A DNA stretch of 64,000 nucleotides from Corylus avellana (taxonomy: Eukaryota; Streptophyta; Magnoliopsida; Fagales; Betulaceae): NCBI RefSeq assembly GCF_901000735.1, contig NC_081546.1, forward strand, positions 21,321,952 to 21,385,951, in the 5' to 3' direction. Under the pieces are notes generated by a model, which was not told the origin of the DNA, did no database searches, and saw only the letters and a list, made by a program, of their open reading frames with translations. Shown here one piece after another: positions 48,152 through 59,767 of the stretch. Made by a program: the position numbers and the translations under genes. Within the stretch, counting starts at the first letter, position 1. Each line of letters begins with the position of its first letter.

Positions 48152-48830
48152 TCCCCCCTCAAACTCTAGGGGGCGAAGCCAACTTGAGTATGGAGATAAG
48201 ATCAGTGAGTCGTCCAGATGGATGAGATTTGGTAAAGATGTCAGCCGATTGATCTGCAGAGGTGACGGAATGAAGATGCAAAATACCTTGCTGAAGATGA
48301 TGGCGGATGAAATGACAATCAATCTCGATATGTTTTGTGCGCTCATGGAAAACATCATTATGAGCAATCTGTATTGCACTCCTATTGTCACAATAAATAG
48401 GGGAACTAGTGGACTGAGAAACACCCATGTCGGACAAAAGCCATCGTAACCAGAGAAGTTCAGATGTAGTGTCAGCAAGAGCACGATACTCAACTTCAGT
48501 ACTAGATCGAGCAACAACAGATTGTTTCTTACTGCGCCACGAAATTAGAAAAGTTCCAAGTAGGAAACATTATCTAGTGGTAGAGCGACGATCAGTAGGA
48601 TCACCAGCCCAATCAGCATTAGAGTAGGCTCGGAGCTCAAGAGATGAATGAGAAGAGAAATGAATACCATGAAACATAGTGCCCTTGACATAGCGCAAAA
48701 TGCGAAGAACAGCAGCATAATGAGTAGATCGAGGTGCACTCATAAATTGACTCACCAAATGAACAGCATAGGCAATATCAGTTCGTGTAACAGTAAGATA
48801 AATAAGACTACCTACTAGCTGCCTGTAGAG

Positions 48831-49889
48831 AGTAACATCGGATAAAGGCTCACCATCCGTGGCTAGAAGTTTGACATTGGTCTCAAGGGGGCTGCTCGCT
48901 GTTTTACTGTCTGTCAGACCTGCTCGGGAAAGTAGATCAGATACATATTTGGCTTGAGAGAGATAATAACCATCATTACTCGAGGTAACCTCAAGACCAA
49001 GGAAGTAGCTGAGTGTTCCCAAGTCCTTCATTTCAAAATTTTGGCTAAGGAAGGATTGAAGAGCATGGATGCCTGAAATGTCATCACCAGTAATAATCAT
49101 ATCATCTACATAAAGAAGGATAAGGATAATACCATTATCAGTAGTCCGAAGAAAGAGAGCTGAATCATAAGAACTAGAAACAAAGCCTTGTTGAGCAACC
49201 ACAGAACTGAACTTGGCAAACCAAGCACGAGGAGCCTGCTTGAGACCGTAAAGTGCCCGACGGAGTCTACAAACTTTGTGTGGCGGATGGTGATAGCCAG
49301 GTGGAGGGTGCATATAGACTTCTTCTGTAAGATCACCATTGAGGAATGCATTTTTAACATCCATCTGAAATAACTGCCAATGCCGAACAGCAGCAACTGC
49401 AAGTAAGGATCTAACAGAGGTCAGTCTAGCAACAGGAGCAAAAGTCTCCTCATAGTCAATACCATACTCCTAAGCAAATCCTTTCGCAACAAGACGAGCC
49501 TTATAGCGTTCCACAGATCCATTTGCACGAGTTTTAATTTTATAAACCCACTTACATCCCACTGCAAACTTCCCAGGAGGCAAATCCACCAAGTCCCATG
49601 TATGGGTTTTAGAAAGGGCATCTAGTTCATCAGACATAGCTTTCGGCCAAAGAGGGAGTGCACTAGCCTCACGATAAGAGTGAGGTTCGTGAAGAGTAGC
49701 AAGAACAGAAAAACAATGATAATCATGGAGATAGGTAGGTGGTGCTCTTACCCTATCGGAGCGACAAAGTTCAGGAGAAGGCTCGGGAGTGTGTGATGTA
49801 GCAGGATGATCCGTAGTCGAATCAGGCAAATTAGAAGCAGCCGTCGAAGGTTCGTCCAATGAGCTTGAGTTATCTGCAGATGATCCAGG
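48831..49889 (-). repeat. Gap-flanking duplicate, left copy (copia RT)
   Basis: Repeated at 49990-51043 with roughly 2-3% mismatch by eye and about 5 bp of net indel. The copies meet the gap exactly: the left ends and the right begins at it. Confidence 0.9.
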
Positions 49890-49989
49890 NNNNNNNNNNN
49901 NNNNNNNNNNNNNNNNNNNNNNNNNNNNNNNNNNNNNNNNNNNNNNNNNNNNNNNNNNNNNNNNNNNNNNNNNNNNNNNNNNNNNNNNN
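49890..49989. other. Assembly gap (100 N)
   Basis: Run of exactly 100 N, a standard scaffold-gap length, within Copia-B. Confidence 0.99.
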
Positions 49990-51043
49990 AGTAACATCGG
50001 ATAAAGGCTCACCATCCGTGGCTAGAAGTTTGACATTGGTCTCAAGGGGGCTGCTCGCTGTTTTACTGTCTGTCAGACCTGCTCGGGAAAGTAGATCAGA
50101 TACATATTTGGCTTGAGAGAGATAATAACCATCATTACTCGAGGTAACCTCAAGACCAAGGAAGTAGCTGAGTGTTCCCAAGTCCTTCATTTCAAAATTT
50201 TGGCTAAGGAAGGATTGAAGAGCATGGATGCCTGAAATGTCATCACCAGTAATAATCATATCATCTACATAAAGAAGGATAAGGATAATACCATTATCAG
50301 TAGTCCGAAGAAAGAGAGCTGAGTCATAAGAACTAGAAACAAAGCCTTGTTGAGCAACCACAGAACTGAACTTGGCAAACCAAGCACGAGGAGCCTACTT
50401 GAGACCATAAAGTGCCCGACGGAGTTTGCAAACCTTGTGTGGCGGATGGTGATAGCCAGGTGGAGGGTGCATATAGACTTCTTCTGTAAGATCACCGTTG
50501 AGGAATGCATTTTTAACATCCATCTGAAATAACTGCCAATGCCGAATAGCAGCAACTGCAAGTAAGGATCTAACAGAGGTCAGTCTAGCAACAGGAGCAA
50601 AAGTCTCCTCATAGTCAATACCATACTCCTGAGCAAATCCTTTCGCAACAAGACGAGCCTTATAGCGTTCCACAGATCCATCTGCACGAGTTTTAATTTT
50701 ATAAACCCACTTACATCCCACTGCAAACTTCCCAGGAGGCAAATCCACCAAGTCCCATGTATGAGTTTTAGAAAGGGCATCTAGTTCATTAGACATAGCT
50801 TTCTGCCAAAGAGGGTCAGCACTAGCCTCACGATAAGAGTGAGGTTCGTGAAGAGTAGCAAGAACAGAAAAACAATGATAATCATGGAGATGGGCAGGCT
50901 CCATGATTATCGGAGCGACGAAGTTTAGGAGAATGCTCGGGAGTGTGTGATGTAGCAGGAGGATTCGTAGTCGAATCAGGCAAATTAGAAGCAGCCGTAG
51001 AAGGTTCATCCAATGAGCTTGAGTTATCTGCAGATGATCCAGG
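49990..51043 (-). repeat. Gap-flanking duplicate, right copy (copia RT)
   Basis: Starts at the same base of the element as 48831. It carries its own stop in the LYGLK region (at about 50396), which the left copy lacks. Confidence 0.9.
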
Positions 51044-53708
51044 AAATAAGACAATAGAAGGGTCAGTGAAGACAGGAGAATATACGGAGGAAGAATGCGG
51101 AAAAGGCATTTGACTGGTGAACATTTTATGTTCCCAGAACTCCACATGGCGAGAGATCCTAAGTGGTCGGGCAATGGGGTCATAGCAGCGATAACCTTTT
51201 TGAGTGATGCCATAACCAAGGAAGCAACACAAACGAGAGCGGGGTTCAAGTTTAGTACGCTCATGTGGAGGAAGAGTGACAAAACAGATACAACCAAAGA
51301 CGCGAAGCAAAGAATAGTTAGGTGTGCTACCATACAAGCCCTCATAAGGAGTTTGGTTGTGAATAGTCGGGGAAGGCACACGATTAATCGTGTAAATAGC
51401 AGTGAGAGCAGCCTCACCCCAAAAGCGTTCAGGAAGTGAGGCAAAGATGAGAAGAGCTCTTACAGTGTCTAAGATGTGACGATGTTTGCGTTCTGCATGC
51501 CCATTTTGCTGAGAAGTGTGAGGACAAGAACGATGAGAGAGGGTCCCATTTTGTTTTAAAAATTTTTGAAAAGATTTCTCATTATATTCCATAGCATTAT
51601 TTGAACGAAAAATTTTGATGGTACGAGAAAATTGGGTTTGTACCATTTGATGAAAATTTTGATAAACTTGAGTGAGTTTAGAGTGATGCTGCAATAAATA
51701 TATCCAAGTATAACGAGAATAATCATAAAGAAAAATAACAAAATAGCAAGATCCCCCCTCAGTGGGAACAGGGGCAGGGCCCTAAATGTCAGAATGAACT
51801 AAATCAAATGGTGCAGAAGATGAAGACTCACTTTTATTAAAAGATAAATGTGTTTGTTTGCCAAGATGACAAGAAACACAATCAAAAGATTTTACATCTA
51901 CTGATCCTATATGACCTTGAGATGCAAGAAGTTGGACACGTGGTAGAGAGGCATGACCCAAACGTGAATGCCATAAGTTGGAAGAAGCAGTGAGTGTTTT
52001 GACAGCAGCAGCTAAGTGAGTAGGAGTTTGTAAGAATGAAAGCTCAAAAAGACGTCCAATCTTACGGCCGGTACCAATTAGTTGACCCGTCTATGGATCC
52101 TGCACATCAACACCCCTGTTAGAAAATGTCAACTCCAAACCTAGTTCACAAAGTTGGCCAACTGAAAGAAGATTTAATGACAATTGGGGAACAAGATATG
52201 TGTTATCAATAGACAAATTAGGTGAAGAAATAGACCCACTGTGACTAACAGGTAACCTAGAACTATCAGCAGTATAAATGACAGGGTTGGGAGAAAGGGC
52301 AGACTTTTGGGAAAATAAGGTGGGGTCATGGGTCATATGATTACAACAAGCAGAGTCGATGAACCATGAATTTTTACCTGATGTGACGGACAAGGCAGTA
52401 GAGGAACGAGACAGAACCTGATGGATTAGTGCCTCAACGTCAGATGCAGTGAGAGCAGAGGATTGAGATTGGTTCTCATTGTAAGATGCAGGTGCAGAGG
52501 AACCAGATGAAACAACTGCGGCTGTTTGTTGGAAAGGAGCTCGTGACTGACGTCTGTTTTGGAGCTTATAGCAATTAGCAATAGAGTGACCATGTTGTTT
52601 GCAATAGTTGCAAATTAACTTCATGGAGGAAGACGGTGGTGTGGATCGTCTAGGAGGAAATTTAGGAACACTCTGAGGTGTAGCAGCGACAGCCATATCT
52701 GGAGATTGCAAGTGCATAGTGGACCGTCGAGTCTCTTCAGAAATAAGTTCTGCTACAGCAGCTTCCAATGTGGGAAGAGGATTGCGGTGTAAGAGAGAAG
52801 CCCGAGTGGGTTCAAAATCCGCACGAAGAGCCATCATAAAATGCATAAACTTTCGACGATCCCGATACTTTGCAAATATTTCTACATCTTCAGGATGCTT
52901 TAGTTGAGGATCTGCAGCGGATAATTGCTCCCAAAGACTATTAGTTTGAGAATAAAAATCAGCAATAGACTGACCTGGCTCCTGACGTGTCTGATAAAGT
53001 TTAGTTTCAATCTGAAACTCAAGTGAGGCATCATAAGTACAATTGTATCGTTTTGCTAAAAACTCCCAAGCAGCCTTTGCATTCCCAAGCTTGGGGAGTA
53101 AACTATGGATGGAAGGAACTGAAGTATTGATAAACCAAGAAATAATACGATAATTTGCACTATCCCAATCTTCAAATCGACTGGCAAATTTGTCGGCTGA
53201 CTCACCTTCTTTTTGTGTGGGTGCAACAGTTTCTCCACAAATATAACGCCATAATCTCCTCCCTCTCAAAAAAACTTCCATATTTTGAGCCCACAACATA
53301 TAATTGGAACCATCTAAAATATTGTCAATGGGACGGACAATATTATCAAGATTGGTAGACTTTTTTTTTTTTTTTTTTTCTCGGAAAAAAATAATAATAA
53401 TAATAATAAATTAAATAAATAAACCTGTGGGTAGTAATCTGGTGTGGCGAAGGTGCAGGTGCAGCCTTAGGGAGCGATCTGGTGTGGCGCGTGCACAACA
53501 GCTATGGTGCACAAATATTCTGATTTTGAACAACAAGACCTCTACAACTTCCGTCACATACAAAAAAATAACCGCAACAAGCGTTTGGTGTATTGTTGAA
53601 ATAGAAAGAACCACCAAAAAGAACGCTCAAACGGAAAAACAAGAAAATTGTACGGACGGAGAACGGAGGCTTAAAAGAGGCACCAAGAAAACGGTGGCTC
53701 TGATACCA

Positions 53709-53990
53709 TGTAGAAAAAGATAACAGAAAGATAATTGTGGAGAATAAATTTGTATTTCTGATATGATTTCAATTGTACAATGGAATGGCCTATTTATAGT
53801 TGAATGATGCCCTAAAAGAAAGGAAATACAATAATTACAAAATAATACAATAATTACAGAATAAATTAACTTGCAAGAAAACAATCTCTATAGGGAAATT
53901 AACTTGGCAACCAAGCCAAGAGTAGGGACCAAGTAACTTGGCAACCAAGGCAAGAGTAGGGACCAAGCAAAGATTCACAATATTCTAACA
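53709..53990 (-). repeat. Copia-B 5' LTR
   Basis: Same length and ends as the 3' LTR; the primer-binding site abuts it at 53708. Confidence 0.95.
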
Positions 53991-54118
53991 TACACATTGC
54001 CAATTCAATGTGTTCCAACATAACAGTGAAAGAAAATAATCTGGAAACAGGGATAGCAATCAGGGAAATCTGGAAAGCAGGGGAAAAGGGGAAAAAAAAA
54101 AAAAAAAAAGGACCTAAT

Positions 54119-54547
54119 TTTCTGACGTGGCATTTCTGCCACGTCAGAAAAATTCTGACGTGGCATTTATGCTACGTCAGACGTATTCTGATGTGGTGTT
54201 TCCACCACGTAAGAAACTTTATGACGTGGTGTTTCCACCACGTCAGAAATTTTTTGACGTGGCAGAAATGCCACGTCAGAAATTATGCTGAGGTGTCCAA
54301 GCTGCAACGTGATAAAAAATTTTGACGTTGCGTGGAACTGCACCGTCAGAATTTTTCTGACGTGACAATAATGCCACGTCAGAAATTTTCTGACGTGGCA
54401 GGAATGCAATGTCAGAAAAATTTCCTGACATCTATGTCTGACAATCGACAAGCGTAAAAAACGACCCGTCAGAAAAATTTTCTGACGTGTCGGACACTAG
54501 AACACGTCAGAAAACGCCTGTCATAAAAAAATTGTTTTTTTGTAGTG
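54119..54547. repeat. CACTA-3 right subterminal array
   Basis: About ten copies of tctgacgtggca / tgccacgtcaga type palindromes, ending in TTTTTTGTAGTG. Same motif as the left end. Confidence 0.88.
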
Positions 54548-54637
54548 AACTCTTGAATTGATAGCTAGTAGGGACACCTCACCAGAACAGCTGATGCCTC
54601 ACCTAAAAGTATTAAGTTGTATAAATTCCTATCATTC
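54548..54637 (-). repeat. LTR-like repeat copy 1, right half
   Basis: Continuation of 36640-36727 beyond CACTA-3. The two together match 54731-54925. Confidence 0.7.
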
Positions 54638-54730
54638 TAATGCTACCCGTCGAGCTGGAGCATATATATAACCATATGCTCGGTTAGGAAGAAACAAACA
54701 AAACAAACTAACTCTAGAGCATTGATACCA

Positions 54731-54925
54731 TGTTACCTATGATGAGAAAATGCAAATGTAAGAGAAATGGGGTGAATCTTCTACAGCATTGATTACATTC
54801 TGCCAAATATAAAGGAAAAGTGGTTATACAGTATAACTCATGAATTGACATCAAGCGAGACACCTCACCAAGGACAACTGGTTCCTCACCTAAGGGTTTG
54901 CAGAAACTCCTTTCATTTTAACAAA
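54731..54925 (-). repeat. LTR-like repeat copy 2, intact
   Basis: Starts TGTTACC directly after 'gcattgatacca' (minus strand TGGTATCAATGC, close to a tRNA-Met primer site) and ends near TTAACA. With copy 1 to its left and only about 95 bp between, the pair looks like a TRIM-type element in minus orientation inside CACTA-4. LTR ends and target duplication are not firmly set. Confidence 0.5.
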
Positions 54926-55194
54926 CATGAAACCTTACCTGACCAGAAAAATAGAAAGAGAATATAACTTACTTGCAATTATGTGTAGCACCTTTTGCTA
55001 TTTGAAAATTTTCAAAGGACTGCCTATTGTGTGTTGGTTTTTTTCTATCTTCTTTTCATGACATCTTATGTAGACAATAGCGTGTATTCCACTTAAACAT
55101 GGTTTTACTTGTATTTTGATTTGGTTCTTTCTCTTTGGTTCTTGCAATGTCTTTACAAAGGTATTAAACTATTTAACACATAAATGTTGTTTAG

Positions 55195-57182
55195 GAATTC
55201 AACTCAAAATTTGTTAGTGGTTATGGGAGCTCTTTATTCCGCATGCATGTTTCTTGGAATCAACAATTCCTCTTCAGTTCAACCAATTGTTTCAATTGAG
55301 AGGACAGTATTCTATCGAGAGAGAGCAGCTGGAATTTACTCTTCAATTGCTTATGCAGCAGCCCAGGTAAGAGTCATTACACACAAAATTTGGCAAATTA
55401 CACTTCTTCCAAGTGGTGATTGTTGATACAAATCTCAATTGCAATTTAACAGGGTCTTGTGGAGATTCCATACATTGCTGTGCAGACAATAATATATGGC
55501 CTCATCACCTATTTCATGATTAATTTTGAAAGGACAGCCAGTAAGATTCTTTGTCTTTAGAGTTGGTTCTTAGTATATGGATTCTATGGCTGCCTTCTTT
55601 TTTCTTTTTATTTTATTTTATTTTATTTTTTTATTTGTTGTTATTGTTAATAGTGATATTTTCGTTGATTTCTTCATCAGGGCTTTTAGTTATGTTTTAT
55701 TCCCGTGGAGTATTTTTTTGGAGAGTTTCCCCAAAGCATATTAGTAGTTTAACTAACATCTTTCCATCTTTGACAAAACTGCATGTACTTCTTCCAGAAT
55801 TATTTCCTGGTCTAAAATGATAACCAGTATGAAATTCTTAGATGTTGGTTACTCAGCATTTATTTGATAATGAATCTTTCGTGGGTTCATCAGTTATGGA
55901 ATATACACACATCTATATGATATTTCTATTGTATTAACTATTGGATGTTGTATGCGCATAAAGTTTATGCAAATGCAGTTAATTAACTGGATGCTTCTCC
56001 TGTGTTGCAGGAAAATTTTTTCTCTATCTTGTGTTTATGTTCCTCACGTTCACCTACTTTACCTTTTACGGCATGATGGCCGTTGGTCTTACACCTTCTC
56101 AACACCTATCAACTGTCGTCTCTTCTGCATTTTACTCTTTATGGAACCTCCTTTCTGGTTTTCTTGTCCCGAAACCTGTAAGTAAATATATTGTACATCT
56201 GCAACAAATTATTGCTTTATTTTCGCCTCGACCAATTAAATTAATTAACTGCTGGAGTTTCACTTTACAATAATAAAGAATCCATCAAGCAGTCAAGCTG
56301 CTAAGTCAACTGAAATATATTGTAACCACTTATTTAGGTAAACATACCAAAACCCTGCTTCATCCCAATTCTGAAAGTATAATTAGCTTTGTGTACCTGG
56401 AACTCTAAATGACATTAAAATGCAATCCGTTAAGATTTTAACCTTCTAGACTTATCATGGAGAAAATCTGTGCATTTACCACTTGAGAGGAATATGTGGT
56501 TTGCACTCAAGTAACACCCTTAATTTGTATGTTGATAACCCCCTGTACATGTTAGGCCAGAACAGGGTTAGAAAACCGACACCGGATTTGAAATGGGTCA
56601 AAAGTCAGAGTCCTCTGCCGATCCCCACCCAATAGGCAACAGGTGTCGGTCCCTAGATTTGAGTGAAAGAAAAATAAGCCCCAGTAGCCATGAAATCCCA
56701 CTAGTGGTGAAAAGGGAGGGGATAATCTCACCTTCAGTAAAAGAAATTGGTGATAGAAAATATAGCAAATGGTTCTTGCTTGTTATTTTTAAGTTAAGGT
56801 CATGCAATGGAGGCCATGTGCCTCTTCTTTTATTAATTTCCTTTTTTTTCTTTTTCGTGTTTTTTTTTTTTTAAGAAATCACAAACCAGTTCTATGGATC
56901 TTTATATGTTTATTGCTTCAGTACATCCCTGGATGGTGGATCTGGTTCTACCACATCTGCCCAGTTGCATGGACACTACGGGGTATTATCACCTCTCAGC
57001 TCGGTGACGTGGAAACCAAGATGGCAGGAACCGGATTTGAGGGCTCCGTGAAAGAGCATATAGAAGTTACTTTTGGCTATGGCCCTGGTATGGTAGGAGT
57101 TTCAGCAGCAGTGCTTACCGGTTTTTGTCTCCTCTTCAGCATATTTGCAAAATTTTTTGTTCAAGAACTTCTGAGTTTTTAA
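55195..57182 (+). pseudogene. Captured PDR/ABCG transporter gene fragment (last four exons)
   Basis: Four exons with clean GT-AG borders: 55195-55366, 55453-55540, 56011-56177 and 56922-57182. They encode the C-terminal membrane part of a full-size ABCG (pleiotropic drug resistance) transporter: [18 protein letters not shown], then [17 protein letters not shown], then [16 protein letters not shown] and [15 protein letters not shown], then [17 protein letters not shown], ending in FVQELLSF. About 228 residues remain of a protein normally near 1400-1450, with no nucleotide-binding domains and no start. The frame stays open across all four exons, so capture is recent or the fragment was under constraint. 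It lies within CACTA-4, whose two ends and ACT duplication enclose it. The intact genes export lipids, hormones or defence compounds at the plasma membrane; this piece cannot. It could yield a chimeric or regulatory RNA. Confidence 0.9.
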
Positions 57183-58006
57183 ATCTCTCTTGACATATTT
57201 ATCAAGGTTTAAAAACTTTGAGTAAACAATGCAAGGGAGTAATAATATCTTTCTAAATTTTCTTTTTAAATGTACGTAGAATAACAAGAGTACAAGAAAG
57301 TTAAACCACCCAAGCAGGTTCTCACTTTGATATGTTTCATGAAGAAAAACATTTTTAGTATCTCTTTCTCTATCATATTGGGTTTCATTCTCATTGACTC
57401 TGATACTACATATTGGTTTATTGTGGTAGATTACTCAAATTGCTTATGAGGATAAATTGACAAGGAAGAGGGTGCAGATAAGTACTTTATTTTGGGTTCT
57501 TGAATTTTGCTGGCCATGAATTGTAAAATATATATTTAATAGTTTTCTCCCTTTGCAAGTTTGACTCATGTGACAGTTCTCACATATTTTTGATGATTTT
57601 GATGAGATTAGTCATTTTGAGTTAAGTTTGTTGTGGGCATTTAGATTAGTTTGAAGATTGTTGTTTAATGTGGTGAAGTAGTGTTAATGCAAGTAGTCTT
57701 CTCCAAGAGGTGTTAAAATTTTAAAATTTGCCAGTATTTATGGTTTTCGGCTTGTGTTTACAATGATAGGTGTCGTTTTATAGTTTTAAGCCATTATTCA
57801 TGATATGTTTGGCTTTATATTATATCATTTTCATAATTAAAGGATAAAGAGGTATAAGACCATATAAAATTCAAAAATCACCATTTTTTCCCATTACATT
57901 CTTAGCAAAATAATGGAGAATCTGAATTTCTGGTTGAAGCATTTTAAACTGATGTTTGCTACTTCTTTATTTTTTTTTAAAAAAAAATCTCTTTATTTGA
58001 TTGAAG
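57183..58006. other. Downstream flank of captured transporter fragment
   Basis: Probably its 3' UTR and more captured or CACTA-4 DNA. A short readable stretch at about 57430-57480 (QIAYEDKLTRKRVQ) could be another exon, but I cannot assign it. Confidence 0.35.
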
Positions 58007-58075
58007 ATGAAACTTTCGCGGGAACGGGATTCTTTGGCAATGACTACAAAGAAACTTGGCCGTGATTTGGCAAAG
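58007..58075 (+). pseudogene. Possible captured exon of a second gene (At4g15545-like)
   Basis: A 69-nt segment between a 'tgattgaag' acceptor-like site and a good donor (caaag|gtgag) reads KLSRERDSLAMTTKKLGR then DLAK. That resembles the coiled-coil segment of plant proteins related to Arabidopsis At4g15545, a family of unknown function. It is in the same orientation as the transporter fragment. The acceptor lacks the usual C before AG, and the match is from memory of the family. Confidence 0.4.
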
Positions 58076-59084
58076 GTGAGGTGCTAATATTTGTGTGTGG
58101 TTTAATTTTAGTCATCTTGGTGTTCGTTTAATGGGGTTATTTTAATTTATGTTCCATATATTGTGCAACTCATCTTTTTTGATTGAAAAACAAAACAATT
58201 ACTCTAGAAAGAGCGGACACATGTAGTTTTTGCTGCCTTTTCTTTTTTTCCATGATTGATTAAAAAAACTAGTAGATGGATTTTGTTGGGAAAGAAAGTC
58301 GTCAGAATAGAATGGTAACTTTGGCTCAATTGATGCAAAAGTAGCAATATTTCTAATTTGTCTGATCATAGTCAACATAAAAAATTATACAAATGGTTAG
58401 GATCTGCTGCATGTTGTAAATCGTTTCTTTTGCAAAATTGTAAAAGTTAATAGTTCCTTGACGAAAAAAAAAAAAAAAATGGCATTAAGTCATAAACCTT
58501 ATTGAAGAAGTCTGCAGCTCTAAAATATCTTTCTGGTTGTGTTGGGTAACCCAAGATGAGTTAAAATCAGTATATGTTGGCTCATCATGACTTGCTTAAA
58601 CTGTATCTTCAGTGAAGAGGGTGAAGTAGCTCTTGATTGAATTTTATTAGTCATTCTGGACTTATATTGCGCAGAAAATTTGGATTGTAAGGGAGGATAA
58701 TTCCATATTTTTGGGTCATGTTGTATTTGGAGTTGAATTGTAAACCTTAAATGTATGTATGCTATTAGGAAATAAACCATGGCTGTTCATTTCCTCTCGG
58801 CCCACTATTTTATTTTTTATTTTTTTTTGTCTGGAGGGTGGGTAGAAAGGAGAATTAAAATTTGGCTGCACCTAGTGAAAGAGCAGTGATTTCTTTTTTC
58901 TCCCAACCTAAGCTAACCATTTGGCTTTCTTTCTCTCCTTTCTCCTTATGCAGTTGATCACATGGAGGGAAAGTAGGTTCTCTTTCCTCTTGGTCTCTCT
59001 CCTTAATTCCAATGTACCTTCCCCCACCAAATGGTGAACAAATTATTTGACACCTAACATTCACTTTTTTTTTTTTTGGATCAT
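58076..59084. other. CACTA-4 inner DNA, no clear gene
   Basis: AT-rich sequence with A and T runs up to the right subterminal array. No exon that I can support. Confidence 0.5.
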
Positions 59085-59767
59085 TAGCGTCCACTATAAT
59101 GGACGCTAATAGTTCACCATCAGCGTCCACTCCAGTTTGGAAGCTGATGGTTAATTTTTTTTTTAAAATTTTTTTGAAATCATTAGCGTCCACTCCATTT
59201 TGGACGCTGATGGTTGATCTTTTTTTTTTTTTTAATTTTAATTTTAATTTTAATTTTAATTTTTCTGAAAGCATTAGCGTCCACTTTAGTTGACACTAAT
59301 AGTTAACTATCAGCGTCCACTATACTTTGGATGCTGATAGTTGCTATATTTTTAAGTTTTTTTTTTTCGAACCATTAGCGTCCACAAAAGTAGACGCTAA
59401 TAGTCCACCATTAGCATCCACTCAAAGTGGACGCTGATAGTCAACCATTAGCGTCCACTTTGAGTGGACGCTGATAGTCCACCATTAGCGTCCACTTTGA
59501 GTGGACGCTGATAGTGGAGCACTAGCATTGACTCTGCCTTCCGTTGACATCAGCTTTAGGGTCAAAAATTACGACTTTTAGCGTCGACAATATGGACGCT
59601 AAAAGTGATTATTAGTGTCAACTATAAGTGGACGCTGATAATCACACAGTTGATCATTACGGTAGGACGATTAGCGTCCAAAAATCGACGCTGTTGTCAA
59701 CAGCGTCCACTTTAGGACTTTTAGCGTGCAAATAGTGTCACCCCTAAAGACCTAAATTCTTGTAGTG
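59085..59767. repeat. CACTA-4 right subterminal array
   Basis: Many copies of agcgtccact and agtggacgct, including near-perfect palindromic units at 59430-59520, ending ATTCTTGTAGTG. Mirrors 35127-36340. Confidence 0.88.

Larger units (their letters stand above)
48159..53365 (-). pseudogene. Copia-B gag-pol polyprotein, broken
   Basis: Gag starts near 53365 after a lysine-coding A run (NILDGSNYMLWAQNMEVF). A zinc knuckle CNYCKQHGHSIANC lies near 52600 and a protease motif DSACCNH near 52365. A TAG at about 52093 follows protease, another stop lies near 51782 in the integrase start, and frame breaks occur near 51695 and 50900. The integrase region still shows HTSQQNGHAERKHR. Reverse transcriptase appears twice because of the gap duplication: YVDD at 49101-49112 and 50260-50271. 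RNase H ends at 48159 (IYCDNRSAIQIAHN; ADIFTK). Not functional as assembled; how many lesions are real cannot be judged across the gap. Confidence 0.9.
47870..53990 (-). mobile_element. Copia-B: LTR retrotransposon inserted in CACTA-3
   Basis: Two 282-bp LTRs (47870-48151 and 53709-53990) begin TGTAGAAAAAG and end TTCTAACA; I count about five differences. Target duplication TACAC at 47865-47869 and 53991-53995. On the minus strand a primer site TGGTATCAGAGCC directly follows the 5' LTR (53696-53708), and a purine tract (gaggggggat) precedes the 3' LTR (48151-48160). As assembled it is 6121 bp, but it contains a 100-N gap flanked by a duplicated 1.06 kb. Removing 49890-51043 leaves 4967 bp, a normal copia length. 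Confidence 0.95.
36728..54547 (+). mobile_element. CACTA-3: full-length CACTA transposon with two-gene layout
   Basis: Begins CACTACAAAAATATGG at 36728, ends TTTTTTGTAGTG at 54547, with target duplication AAC at 36725-36727 and 54548-54550. Both ends carry gacgtgg(c/t) subterminal repeats. It encodes a TNP2-like and a TNPA-like gene on the plus strand, both with stops. Copia-B is inserted at 47870. Without Copia-B it is about 11.7 kb, a usual size for autonomous plant CACTA elements. Confidence 0.92.
35127..59767 (+). mobile_element. CACTA-4: gene-capturing CACTA transposon, host of nested insertions
   Basis: Left end CACTACAAGAAATC at 35127 and right end ATTCTTGTAGTG ending at 59767 are inverted copies, with target duplication ACT at 35124-35126 and 59768-59770. 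Both ends carry the same subterminal motif (agcgtccact / agtggacgct), which no other element here has. The DNA outside both ends is the same 'acccg' repeat. Without CACTA-3 (36728-54547) the element is about 6.8 kb. It has no transposase gene of its own; instead it contains four exons of a PDR ABC transporter. It is a non-autonomous, Pack-CACTA-like element mobilised in trans. Confidence 0.9.

Noticed and set aside
48830..51043. Tandem reverse transcriptase domains in Copia-B
   Set aside because: The duplication abuts a 100-N gap at both sides, and removal restores normal element length; most likely an assembly join.
55195..57182. A resident, functional ABC transporter gene
   Set aside because: Only the last four exons exist, no nucleotide-binding domain or start lies upstream, and the fragment is inside CACTA-4.
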